Origin: an uncultured Flavobacteriaceae bacterium
GTDB lineage: Bacteria > Bacteroidota > Bacteroidia > Flavobacteriales > Flavobacteriaceae
DNA: 64,000 nucleotides
Reading direction: 5' to 3'
Assembly: GCA_947486785.1 (NCBI GenBank)
Contig: CANKUU010000004.1
Coordinates: 124,001-188,000, forward strand
The notes beneath the pieces are model-generated. The model made no database searches, had not been told where the DNA came from, and worked only from the letters and a program-made list of their open reading frames with translations. Positions 53,444 to 62,200 of the stretch are shown here, one piece after another (position 1 is the stretch's first letter; every line of letters begins with the position of its first letter). Both the position numbers and the translations under genes were made by a program.

Positions 53444-54292
53444 TTATTTAGTTAATGTAGTATTCGCATCTACATTTGTATATTTTTCTAATTCTTTATT
53501 AATTTTTTCAAGTAATATATCTGCCTTACTTAAATATGTGGTTTCAGGATAATTTTTTAAAAGAACTTGATAAGCTTGTTTCGCGGCTTCAAGTCGGGGC
53601 TTTTTAAGAGACTCATAGCTATTCATTGCCAAATTCGTCATAGCAGCTACCTTCAAATAAAATGCTTCTTCTCTATAAATCGAACCAGGAAAATCTGATG
53701 TGAAATTATTTAACGATGCAACCGCTGATCGTAACACGTCATAATTAAACTGACCTATTTTATTAAACTGTTTTGCTATTTCAAACGCTTTTCGTTCCTT
53801 TTTTGTTGTAAGGTCTTTTGCCATTTCATTTGCAGCAGCAAAAAATTCTGAATCTGGATAAAGATTAATAAAGCCCTGAAGCTTAGCCAAAGCCTTATCG
53901 GTATCTGTTTGGTCAAGTGAATAATTTGGAGAAAGCATATAATAACTTTTTGCTCCGTAAAAAGAGGCTTCAATCACCTTATCACTTTTTGGATAAGATT
54001 TAATAAAGCGTTCAAATTGATACCCGGCCGTGCTGTAATTTTGTTTTTGAAAATAACTATTTGCCAAGAAAAACATTACACGCTCACCTTGAGGTTTACC
54101 TACATATTTTGGGGCAATTTGCTCGAACAAACGCAGCGCTCGTTTGAAGTCTTTTTCCTCATAAAATTTTTGAGCTAAATTATACTTTTCCTTTACATCC
54201 TCGTTTTTGAGTACCTTTTGATATTCACTACAAGAATCGAGCACTAAAGCCAAAAATAAAAAAGGGATAAACTGTTTGATTTTAAAAAACAT
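53444..54292 (-). CDS. bamD: outer-membrane assembly lipoprotein BamD
   Basis: 282 residues. Lipoprotein signal FLFLALVLDSC with the Cys at about residue 21. The mature part is a series of TPR-like helices: YNLAQKFYEEKDFKRALRLF, YFLANSYFQKQNYSTAGYQFE, RFIKSYPKSDKVIEASFYGA and DKALAKLQGFINLYPDSEF, the BamD/YfiO pattern. It acts with BamA to insert beta-barrel proteins into the outer membrane. It heads the operon bamD-rpoZ-coaBC-DUF4835-recN. A TAATTTTG box ends four bases before the ATG, suggesting a leaderless message. Confidence 0.93.
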   Translation of the reverse strand: MFFKIKQFIPFLFLALVLDSCSEYQKVLKNEDVKEKYNLAQKFYEEKDFKRALRLFEQIAPKYVGKPQGERVMFFLANSYFQKQNYSTAGYQFERFIKSYPKSDKVIEASFYGAKSYYMLSPNYSLDQTDTDKALAKLQGFINLYPDSEFFAAANEMAKDLTTKKERKAFEIAKQFNKIGQFNYDVLRSAVASLNNFTSDFPGSIYREEAFYLKVAAMTNLAMNSYESLKKPRLEAAKQAYQVLLKNYPETTYLSKADILLEKINKELEKYTNVDANTTLTK

Positions 54293-54296
54293 CTTG

Positions 54297-54304
54297 CAAA
54301 ATTA
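54297..54304 (-). promoter_or_regulatory. -7 box (TAATTTTG) four bases before the bamD ATG
   Basis: A perfect TAnnTTTG on minus separated from the ATG (54290-54292) by four bases, the same geometry as at rlmD and smpB. No TTTG box is evident at 19 bases further upstream. Confidence 0.6.
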
Positions 54305-55106
54305 ATGATTATCAATGGATATAAAAAACATTTTTAATGACGAAAATAGTTATGTAAATTTCTTTGAACAATTCTTTTGGGTAAGTTTTAACTCTTTACA
54401 ACAAAACTAATATAGGCTCAATTAACGTACAAGGTTAAAAAAACACCATTTTTAAGCTTTAGTGCTATGTTAATCCCCCTTCTATTTAGCACTTGCTATA
54501 CTTTTTAAGAAGTAAATCTACTTCAAATACTAACCCGTTTCCTTTAAAAAAAATGAACTATTAACATAATTTTGAAAGTCTTATACCTCTATTTATTTTT
54601 AACTTCAATTAAAACACCTATTTGTAACATAGATAATGCCTACTTTAAACAAATTGCATTCTTAAAATGGCAAACAAAATAGTTAATTTAAATCGTTAGA
54701 TTATTGCCAAAAATCGGACAACAAGGCTTCGAAATTTGCCATTATTTATTTTACTCATGTTAAAATTTCTAAAGCGTTTTTAAATTTTAGTATGCTATTA
54801 GCACAATAGAGTACCGAAGAAGGCTCGCTTCTACTTTTTTTGTTTAGCCAAACTAATTATATCACATAAATACCTCATCTAGTTCTAAGAGTAGCGTATC
54901 CTAATTACAAAAAACTTAATGGATAAACTTATGCTAGAATAGGGTTTTAAATAAAATTGTAGCAAAGTGGTAAAATGATACCTTTTATTAGCACTTTAGA
55001 AACACTAAATGGTTATTAATCTAGGCATTACAACTGTAATCAGAATAGCTAAACTCGTTTTAAAAGCTTATCAATAACCAACCAAAACCCACCATCTCTT
55101 TGTTTA
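54305..55106. other. 802-bp gene-poor stretch
   Basis: No frame in either strand of convincing length or composition, no strong hairpin with a T-tract and no recognisable protein remnant. It separates the start of the bamD operon from the 3' end of the DUF6913-like gene. Sequence is uniformly AT-rich with many stops, more like long-decayed DNA than a regulatory region. Confidence 0.45.
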
Positions 55107-55640
55107 TTAGTCTATCTCATTCAAAATTTTTAAATATTTTTTTAATTCGTTTTTGAAGATTTTAAAGCCTGTTAAAGGTGTAACAAAAATTAAGTCATTA
55201 TACTTCGAATCAAGTTCATTAAAACCAACTCTAATTCTTGCTTTAGTCCGCACAGTCATTATTTCTAATAGTAGATTATCTTCGTTATAATAATTCACCA
55301 ACAGATCATATTCTCTGCTTAAAAACTCTTGCACATAGCTATTGTCAATTTCTCCTCTCCAACCCAAATCTCTATCCGAAAAAACTGGGGTTGCGTACGG
55401 TGAATTTTTGTCATAATCGCTTTTGTATCCAATAACTTTTACCGCATTTGGTCGAAGATTAAACGCTTCTATAAACTCATAAAAAAGGGTGGCATTATCA
55501 AACTTATCTAAATCTACTAAACAGGCAACAGCGCTTATTTTTGGTTCTCTAGAAAGTGGCGCTATTGGCTTTTGTAATTCAGTTTTTAAAAACTTAAGGG
55601 CTGATTTACGCTTAAACTTATCTTTAATTTTGTTAAACAT
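55107..55640 (-). CDS. DUF6913-like protein
   Basis: About 177 residues from the ATG at 55640; the upstream in-frame ATG at 55661 lies in a -7 box and is rejected. The protein begins MFNKIKDKFKRKSALKFL (basic amphipathic helix), then ISAVACLVDLDKFDNATLFYEF, VKVIGYKSDY, and the ending LIFVTPLTGFKIFKNELKKY. It has alternating strands and helices like a small Rossmann-type fold with no obvious catalytic motif. I associate it with DUF6913, found in Flavobacteriaceae next to 5'-nucleotidase and metallophosphatase genes; here the adjacent divergent gene is a 5'-nucleotidase pseudogene, which agrees with that context. Confidence 0.72.
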   Translation of the reverse strand: MFNKIKDKFKRKSALKFLKTELQKPIAPLSREPKISAVACLVDLDKFDNATLFYEFIEAFNLRPNAVKVIGYKSDYDKNSPYATPVFSDRDLGWRGEIDNSYVQEFLSREYDLLVNYYNEDNLLLEIMTVRTKARIRVGFNELDSKYNDLIFVTPLTGFKIFKNELKKYLKILNEID

Positions 55641-55658
55641 GTATTTTTTACCTTTAAA

Positions 55659-55666
55659 CAAATATA
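55659..55666 (-). promoter_or_regulatory. -7 box (TATATTTG) for the DUF6913-like gene
   Basis: A perfect TAnnTTTG on minus, 18 bases upstream of the ATG at 55640, in the short divergent region shared with the 5'-nucleotidase pseudogene. No matching TTTG partner at the usual distance. Confidence 0.5.
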
Positions 55667-55709
55667 AAGAATATCAAGGCATATAATAACTGTAAGATAC
55701 ATAAGGATT

Positions 55710-56300
55710 ATGATTTTAAAAATAAAACCGGTTATAATACTAGCAATAATTGTTACACTTTTCGGATGCCAAGAGAAACTAGCGTCCAAAAAAATAAAAT
55801 GAATTTAAATTAGCCTTGCTAGTACTTTTAGGTAAATTGAGGGTATAAATTCATTTATAAAACTTTTTTGCAAACCATTAAATAAAGTGCTAGAAAGCAC
55901 ACTATTCTATGCGCCAAAAACGATAAATTAACCAGATGGGAAATACAATTTATTTGCAAGTAATTGGCTTGCTGATATTGTTTTGTCAGAAGCAAGCCCA
56001 ATATTTAAAAAGCATATTGGAAAAAATATTGATTTTGTACTATTAAACTATAGTGGAATTCGCTCGATTGTTACAAAAGAAAATTTTTCTACACGAACGC
56101 TTTATAAAATTATGCCTCTTGAAAATTAATTAATAGTTGCCAAATTAACAGGAACTACTGTTTTTGATTTAGTGCATTTTTTAATTCAAAAAAAGAAGTC
56201 TCCCCCCTTTTTAATACTGCAAAATTGTATTGAATACAAAAAAATGAAAATAATTAGAGGGCAATGGCATAAGCTAACGTATGATAGCAAAATAAAATAA
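55710..56300 (+). pseudogene. 5'-nucleotidase C-terminal-domain lipoprotein, decayed
   Basis: One plus-strand frame from the ATG at 55710 shows a complete lipoprotein signal (VIILAIIVTLFGCQEK), then after several stops VLESTLFYAPKT, NLFASNWLADIVLSEASP, IDFVLLNYSGIRSIVTKENF, RTLYKIMPLEN, and IVAKLTGTTVFDLVHFL. These match the 5_nucleotid_C domain (compare NLxADAL, DxalxNxGGIR, MPFENxLVVxELTG). The frame is broken by TGA at 55800 and TAA at 55806, 55833, 55929 and 56127, without a frameshift that I can find. The downstream end lacks the normal C-terminus. It is divergent from the DUF6913-like gene and would have encoded a periplasmic nucleotidase. Confidence 0.85.
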
Positions 56301-56667
56301 CAACATGTAAATAAATCACTCGTTTCTAACCGAGCACAAAGTCATCATCATACAAAATAAAAATGCTTAAATGCCACGTTTAATGGTACCCTAATGATAG
56401 TAATATTTGAAATCAAAAAAAACAAGATGTGTTTTTCTACTTTTCAGGCTTAAAAAGGATAAACTTATGCCTACTTGATAACAATGCCTACCAATGCTCC
56501 ATCAAATAAAAACTGAGTCAATACAGTTCATAAAATATCTTAAGTTGAGTCGAAAAACGAATATTTAACCTTAAATATAATTCCAAATCGCTTCGTAGAA
56601 AAAACCTAGTTCTACGATGTAAAAACCTCTACGTTTCGTATTTTCTTTTTTACGTATAAAATAACGA
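56301..56667. other. 367-bp stretch between the nucleotidase pseudogene and the ThuA gene
   Basis: No gene and no identifiable remnant. In related genomes a metallophosphatase gene often follows the 5'-nucleotidase gene; I could not find traces of it here. No strong terminator is visible for the large minus-strand gene that ends at 56668. Confidence 0.4.
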
Positions 56668-59600
56668 TTAGTTAAAGGTCGCGTTTACTAGTGCTATTGT
56701 TGCTGGATCTTTATCTTCTTCAACCGTCGCGAGAATAAAAATATCGTTCTTACCCTTGATTTTTTTCAGTAATGGGATCGCAATAACTTGACCTATCGAA
56801 CCTTTAGATTGCGGGGACAAAGAACCATTACCTATAAGCTCTCCATTGGGCGAATTTAGTCGTACTTCAAAATTATATGCAACCTGAGGTGCTTCTTTCC
56901 ACCCAGCTGCTAATGTAATAGTATTTATGGTCGTTAGGTCAATCGCATCAAGTTCAAACCAACCTCGAGTGCTTTGTAATAGTAGCAAATCTCTTCCGTC
57001 ATAGGTGACAGGTGACATACCATCTGTTTTTGTTTGTTTTGAAAAATTTACAATATTGCTTGCAAGGGTAATCGAGGTAGAACCCGTTAACGGAATGGTT
57101 CCCTCAGCACCATTATCTGTGTAGCTTGCCGTTAAAACCATTATTTTATTAGGCGAATCTGCTGCTACATTAATCACTCCTTTTGTCGGTAATGAGGGTT
57201 TTATATTACCGTTTCCATTCAAAGACATAATGTAAGATACGATTTGCCTTGTTTCATCTGGTGTTATATTAGGATGTGCCGCCATCATCACTTCTCCCCA
57301 AACGCCACTACCTCCAACTTTAATTTTATTCTGAAGATAACTCATCGCATTTTTGTCATCTTTATATTTCTTTGCTATGGCCATGTAGTTTGGACCTATA
57401 GAAGCTTCGGACTCTTTATGACAGGCTTTGCAATCCATTGCTTGGGTTAGTGCTTTTCCTGTGATAGCTTCGGATACTTGTTGATGCCCTAAAGACATAG
57501 TAACCTTATCTAATCCCTCTAAATAATCGACAGAAACAAAAACATTATTTAAGTCAATACTGGTAGTTTCTTCATCTGATACAGATACCTCATACTTTAC
57601 CTCTTGCCCGGGCATGTAAAAAGATGTGTTGCCTCCAACCAAATCCACAGTCACCTTAGGCCTAGAATTACCTGCAATTATAGTTTCAACATTACTCTTT
57701 GCAGTTTCTCCTTTTTCATCTTTTACCGATACCACTATTTTATAATCCCCGGGTGTTGTATAGGTATAGCTGATTTCTGGCTCAGTTGTTTCTTTTGTTT
57801 CTCCGTTGCCAAAATCCCAAACGTAACGCATCGGATCTTTCTCACGATCAATTGCCTCTACCTGTGCCTTGATGGCTAATGGAAGTTTCCCCGAAGTATG
57901 ATCAACTTGAAAGCTTTCTATTACAGGAGGGCGATTTCCACCATTAAAATCAACAAAACTCAACGCTGCATTCTTGTTTGCAGAAAACCAACCACTACCA
58001 TACTCTAATAAGTATAATCTACCATCGGGCGACATTTCCATATCTATTAAATTATTAACCTTAATATCAGAAGCGAAAGGTTCCATTTTATTAAAGCTAC
58101 CATCTTCAAAAAGGTGTATTGCCCTCATCCAACCCCTCATCCAATCATAGATAATTACCTTACCATCATAATAGCTTGGCAATCCACCACCATTAGGGTA
58201 CTGATCAGAGTAATAGGTTGGCCCCGCCATAGCATTTCGACCACCACTACCTACTTGAGGAAAATCTGAGGTTTCTGCATACGGATAAAACACATAGGCA
58301 GGCTGGGCTGGAGGCAGCTCTTTTAAACCTGTATTATTTTTAGAATTGTTAATCGGTTTTTTAGGGTCGAAGGCTGTACCACTTTCACCCGTTGCGTAAT
58401 TGTATGCAACATAAGGTTTATTATCTGCAATAAAAAAAGGCCATCCAAAATTACCCGCTTCACGAGCTTGATTCATTTCATCATAGCCTCTTGGTCCACG
58501 TGTTTCGATTTGATCATTTTGTGCATCAGGACCAACATCACCCCAATACACATAGCCCTTCTTAGAATCTACAGAAATACGATACGGATTTCGATGCCCC
58601 ATGGTATATATTTCGGGGCGGGTTTTAGCGGTACCCACAGGAAATAAATTTCCCTCAGGAATTTCATAACTACCATCTTCATTAATTCGGATGCGAAGTA
58701 TTTTTCCGCGTAGATCATTTGTGTTGCCTGAAGATCTACTTGCATCATACTGCTCTTTCCCTGGCAAATCATTCAAAGGAGCAAAACCATTATTTACATA
58801 TTTAGCGGTTTTATCATCGAAAGGGGTAGAATTATCTCCTGTAGAAAGGTAAAGCAGTCCATCACCACCAAACGCAATAGATCCGCCTGTATGACAACAA
58901 ATTTCTCTTTGCGAATTTACATCCAAAATCTGTTGCTCAGAAGCCATATCAAAATTACCGTCAAAATACTTAAAGCGCGATAAACGATTTACTTCTTTTT
59001 CACCTGTAGGGGCATAAAATACATAAATCCAATGATTAGAGTTATAATTTGGATCTTTTTGAATTCCCATTAAGCCCTCCTCTGCATTTACCCCGGGTGT
59101 ATTTAAGGTTTTATGATAAACAGATAATTTTGCAACCTCTGAAATTTCTTTAGTGTCTGCATTATACCTTAAAATTTCGCCTCTTCGCTGTCCAATTAAA
59201 ACATCATTATTTGGTAGAATTGTCATTTCTGTTGGCTCAAAAAAGACTCCTTCTTTTAACACAATTTTCGAAAACCGATCTGAGTCGGGTGGTATCTGTG
59301 AGGTAGCCTTAGAATAATCTAAAATTAAATTATTGCCAATTGCAAATTGAATACCCCCTAACAAATGTTTTAAAAAAGCATCCTCTTTGTAACTGGCATC
59401 GGTATGGCCTGCCCCAGTATAGAAGGCTCTACCCCCATCAAAATCATGATACCAGGCAATGGGATGCTCATCACCATTTTCTCCGCCCTGGTAGGTTGCT
59501 TCATCAACTGTTATTAAAACATTTACATTTTTATTTAGTTTTTTGTAATTATAAATTTCATCTGATCTATGCCATATTTTATTTTCAAAATGCTTGGTGG

Positions 59601-60063
59601 CGGCAAAACTAGCATCTTCAATTATAAAATCGGCCTCAGGTGTCCCTTGCGGATGGCTTAAAAACTGCGCTCCAACTAACTTGGTATACCATCCCCAATC
59701 ATATTCTGTATCTGCCGCTGCATGAACGCCTACAAAACCGCCCCCTGCTTGAATATATCGCTCAAAAGCGGCTTCCTCTTTATGATCTAGCACGTTATTG
59801 GTTGTATTTAAAAAAATAACCGCTGAATACTGTTTTAGATTATCCTCGTTAAAAAGAGCTGCGTTTTTTGTGGTATCTACCTTAAAACCATTTTCTAAAC
59901 CAAGTTTTTGAATAGCTTCTATGCCCTTTGGTATAGACGCATGATTAAACCCCATTGTTTTTGAGAACACTAAAACTTTAGGCGTACCATCTCTTTTATT
60001 GTCTGAGCAGCTTGTTAATGAACATAAAAAGCTAAATACAAATACAAACAGTACATTCTTCAT
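56668..60063 (-). CDS. ThuA / PQQ-type sugar dehydrogenase / PKD / cytochrome c lipoprotein
   Basis: 1,131 residues. Lipoprotein signal (FSFLCSLTSC, Cys at about residue 19). Approximate order: ThuA-like domain (28-235) with VLVFSKTMGFNHASIPKGIEA and GGGFVGVHAAADTEYDWGWY; soluble PQQ-dependent sugar dehydrogenase propeller (255-690) with VLIGQRRGEILRY, GVNAEEGLMGIQ, GGDGLLYLSTGDN and MGHRNPYRISVDS; PKD domain (705-800) with YVWDFGNGE and YTTPGDYKIVVSV; a c-type cytochrome domain (850-970) with CKACH and a distal Met in MMAAHPNIT; and a C-terminal carbohydrate-binding-like domain (985-1131) with NIMVLTASYTDNGAEG-like strands and WFELDAIDL. It is probably anchored to the outer membrane, oxidising a sugar and passing electrons to haem. 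Confidence 0.9.
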   Translation of the reverse strand: MKNVLFVFVFSFLCSLTSCSDNKRDGTPKVLVFSKTMGFNHASIPKGIEAIQKLGLENGFKVDTTKNAALFNEDNLKQYSAVIFLNTTNNVLDHKEEAAFERYIQAGGGFVGVHAAADTEYDWGWYTKLVGAQFLSHPQGTPEADFIIEDASFAATKHFENKIWHRSDEIYNYKKLNKNVNVLITVDEATYQGGENGDEHPIAWYHDFDGGRAFYTGAGHTDASYKEDAFLKHLLGGIQFAIGNNLILDYSKATSQIPPDSDRFSKIVLKEGVFFEPTEMTILPNNDVLIGQRRGEILRYNADTKEISEVAKLSVYHKTLNTPGVNAEEGLMGIQKDPNYNSNHWIYVFYAPTGEKEVNRLSRFKYFDGNFDMASEQQILDVNSQREICCHTGGSIAFGGDGLLYLSTGDNSTPFDDKTAKYVNNGFAPLNDLPGKEQYDASRSSGNTNDLRGKILRIRINEDGSYEIPEGNLFPVGTAKTRPEIYTMGHRNPYRISVDSKKGYVYWGDVGPDAQNDQIETRGPRGYDEMNQAREAGNFGWPFFIADNKPYVAYNYATGESGTAFDPKKPINNSKNNTGLKELPPAQPAYVFYPYAETSDFPQVGSGGRNAMAGPTYYSDQYPNGGGLPSYYDGKVIIYDWMRGWMRAIHLFEDGSFNKMEPFASDIKVNNLIDMEMSPDGRLYLLEYGSGWFSANKNAALSFVDFNGGNRPPVIESFQVDHTSGKLPLAIKAQVEAIDREKDPMRYVWDFGNGETKETTEPEISYTYTTPGDYKIVVSVKDEKGETAKSNVETIIAGNSRPKVTVDLVGGNTSFYMPGQEVKYEVSVSDEETTSIDLNNVFVSVDYLEGLDKVTMSLGHQQVSEAITGKALTQAMDCKACHKESEASIGPNYMAIAKKYKDDKNAMSYLQNKIKVGGSGVWGEVMMAAHPNITPDETRQIVSYIMSLNGNGNIKPSLPTKGVINVAADSPNKIMVLTASYTDNGAEGTIPLTGSTSITLASNIVNFSKQTKTDGMSPVTYDGRDLLLLQSTRGWFELDAIDLTTINTITLAAGWKEAPQVAYNFEVRLNSPNGELIGNGSLSPQSKGSIGQVIAIPLLKKIKGKNDIFILATVEEDKDPATIALVNATFN

Positions 60064-60239
60064 AAAATTTGATTTTTAAAATTATTATCGAAAAGATATT
60101 AAGCTTTGGATAAAAGTAGATGGTTTTCAACGTGTTTGTATAAACTTAGTAAGGGAATTGTATGCTATTAGTTTCACTTTAAAAACTTCTTTGCAAGTAC
60201 AAAACAGCTTTTGGTTTGGGCTTTCAACCCTTATTAAGT

Positions 60240-60803
60240 TTATACCGTGTTGGCGGTAGTTATTTTGGCAAATCTATTCGGGTCTTCTTTTTCTTTTCTA
60301 ATTCTTTCCTTTTCGATTTCTAATCGTTTCTTTTCTTCATAACTAATCTCACTTTGAGTTTCTATCTTTTTTTCGTTCATTATAGAATTTGATTTTCTAT
60401 TGGATGTCTTTTGAGGTTTCGATACAGGTGTTTTTTTTAAGAAAGGAATAACTATAAATACTAGTAATATGATTGAAGAAATAATTCCAAATAACATTGA
60501 ATTTTGAAATAAAATTATTATTCCTAGTATGGAAAAAATTACTCCCCAATACTGCATAGGAATCCAAAAAAGAGTATGGTTATTTCTAATTTTTAGCCTT
60601 TGACCTGATTTTTCATCAATTACTATTCGTTCATTTTGTAAGTTCCATTTTTTTCCAAAAAACCAACTGAAAATTCCAGTGACAAAAAAGGCTATGACAG
60701 ATCCATAATCTGAATACTCATCTGGCAATACTGAAACACATAAAAAAAGTGTTACTACTAAAACAATTATTGATAGAAAACCTCTACCCGACCATACAAT
60801 CAT
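60240..60803 (-). CDS. membrane protein with four helices and a charged tail, function unknown
   Basis: 187 residues. Hydrophobic helices at about 8-26 and 34-48, then a short soluble loop (WNLQNERIVIDEKSGQRLKIR), then two more at about 77-100 and 103-123, followed by a Lys/Glu-rich cytoplasmic tail ending in SYEEKKRLEIEKERIRKEKEDP. I do not recognise a family with a known function. The loop reading IDEKSGQRL is reminiscent of small membrane proteins that carry a zinc-ribbon, but no Cys pairs are present. It has no close co-directional neighbour and lies between gene-poor flanks. Confidence 0.65.
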   Translation of the reverse strand: MIVWSGRGFLSIIVLVVTLFLCVSVLPDEYSDYGSVIAFFVTGIFSWFFGKKWNLQNERIVIDEKSGQRLKIRNNHTLFWIPMQYWGVIFSILGIIILFQNSMLFGIISSIILLVFIVIPFLKKTPVSKPQKTSNRKSNSIMNEKKIETQSEISYEEKKRLEIEKERIRKEKEDPNRFAKITTANTV

Positions 60804-61317
60804 TTATTTTTATTTTAAGATAAGGCTTACTTCTGTTTTTAGTCTTTTTTCAGCTTGTTCAGACTTTTATTTCTGGACGGGTCATAATTACCGCCAATAG
60901 ATAAATATAAGTATTGATCCGTAAATAAAGCTAAACATTAAGCTTAAATCTTAATTTTAATTGCTGTACATATATATTCCTCTGCTTAAAAACAGAAGTT
61001 TTCTTCTTTGTTATAAACAACACTATTTTGATAGGTGTGGCTTCTGAAAAATAAATAAAAAGACCTAAAACCTAAACCAATTATTTAAATCGTTAATTAT
61101 TAAACGAAAGAACGGGTAAAAAAGAAACTGTAAAAGATGCTTTTGGCTGCAAATACATGATGGCGTTAAAACATTGAGGCTTACAACTACGTTTTGCAAC
61201 TGCTTTTTTAAAAATAATTTTAAAGTAGTGCGTTGTTGTATTCTAAAAATTTGGGCGCTCAAAAAATTTAAAGTTTTTGTCATTTTCTCCTCCCATTTAC
61301 CCAAATCTATATTGTTA
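60804..61317. other. intergenic stretch upstream of the CDP-alcohol phosphatidyltransferase promoter
   Basis: No convincing gene in about 510 bp. Short frames on both strands near 61065-61304 and 61174-61440 lack conservation and contain Cys- and Phe-rich low-complexity translation typical of non-coding AT-rich DNA. No terminator-like hairpin with a T-tract was found. Confidence 0.5.
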
Positions 61318-61347
61318 TTTGATATAATTGAAAAACTATTATCTTTG
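61318..61347 (+). promoter_or_regulatory. promoter for the CDP-alcohol phosphatidyltransferase gene (TTTG-N18-TATCTTTG)
   Basis: TTTG at 61318-61321, 18-base spacer, TATCTTTG at 61340-61347, a near-perfect Bacteroidota promoter. It leaves a leader of about 60 bases before the ATG at 61415, in which GCGATC (61371-61376) and GATCGC (61403-61408) could pair and place a stem next to the start codon. Confidence 0.72.
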
Positions 61348-61414
61348 CATTGGTTTGTGAGGTGTACTAGGCGATCGTGTTTCCGATACTTGTTTTCCTC
61401 AAGATCGCTCCCCT

Positions 61415-62179
61415 ATGTCCAAATTACCCAAGGAAAATAGATTCTTGGACTTATCTGATTACGGAAGACCAGTAGCAGTTGTTATTGCAAATTCTCTTAA
61501 GAATACTTCCTTTACGCCTATACATGTAACCTTAGCATTTATAGCGTCGGGACTTATTGCCATAGCCTGTATGTTAAACCACTTTTATTGGGCTACCACA
61601 TTTTTTCTCATTTTAAAGTCGGTTTTAGATGCTGCTGACGGAGAGTTAGCTCGAGTTAAAAATACACCCTCGTATACGGGCAGATACCTTGATTCGGTCT
61701 CTGACATTATATTAAACCTTTTGATCTTAATAACTATTTGGTATATAACCGATGGTTACATTTTGTATACCATTTTAGCTTTCTTTGGTATTCAACTTCA
61801 AGGGACTTTGTATAATTACTATTATGTAATCCTTAGAAATAATCACCAAGGCGATACCACTAGTCGTATTTTTGAAAATGAAACTCCAATCGCTTTAGAA
61901 GGAGAAAATCAAAAAAATGTCAATATTCTTTTTAGGCTGTATAAAATATTTTACGGGGTTTTTGATAAAATCATTTACCATTTAGATCGAAAAGCTGTTA
62001 CCGCCAAAAACTTTCCTAATTGGTTTATGACAGCGGTTTCTACTTTTGGACTAGGATTTCAATTATTGATTATTGGTCTAATGCTAGCATTAAACTTAAA
62101 GCTCTATATTATTCCTTTTTTTATAGGGTATACCTCCTTAATTTTTGTGTTTATTGTAATTAGGAAATGGATTAACTAG
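61415..62179 (+). CDS. CDP-alcohol phosphatidyltransferase family membrane protein
   Basis: 254 residues and about six hydrophobic helices. The catalytic motif DAADGELARVK, then GRYLDSVSDI, gives the full D-x2-D-G-x2-A-R-x8-G-x3-D-x3-D signature (about residues 72-98) of enzymes that move a phospho-alcohol from a CDP-alcohol to an acceptor. Known members make phosphatidylglycerol phosphate, phosphatidylserine, phosphatidylinositol or cardiolipin; the acceptor cannot be told here. It starts at an ATG 67 bases after a clear promoter and is followed after 21 bp by the amidohydrolase gene, which may be co-transcribed. Confidence 0.9.
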   Translation: MSKLPKENRFLDLSDYGRPVAVVIANSLKNTSFTPIHVTLAFIASGLIAIACMLNHFYWATTFFLILKSVLDAADGELARVKNTPSYTGRYLDSVSDIILNLLILITIWYITDGYILYTILAFFGIQLQGTLYNYYYVILRNNHQGDTTSRIFENETPIALEGENQKNVNILFRLYKIFYGVFDKIIYHLDRKAVTAKNFPNWFMTAVSTFGLGFQLLIIGLMLALNLKLYIIPFFIGYTSLIFVFIVIRKWIN

Positions 62180-62200
62180 TAATTTTATTTAAATTGCGAA

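Noticed and set aside
61065-61440. Two short frames, one per strand, upstream of the phosphatidyltransferase gene
   Set aside because: Low-complexity Cys/Phe/Lys-rich translations, overlap each other and a strong promoter, no family resemblance.
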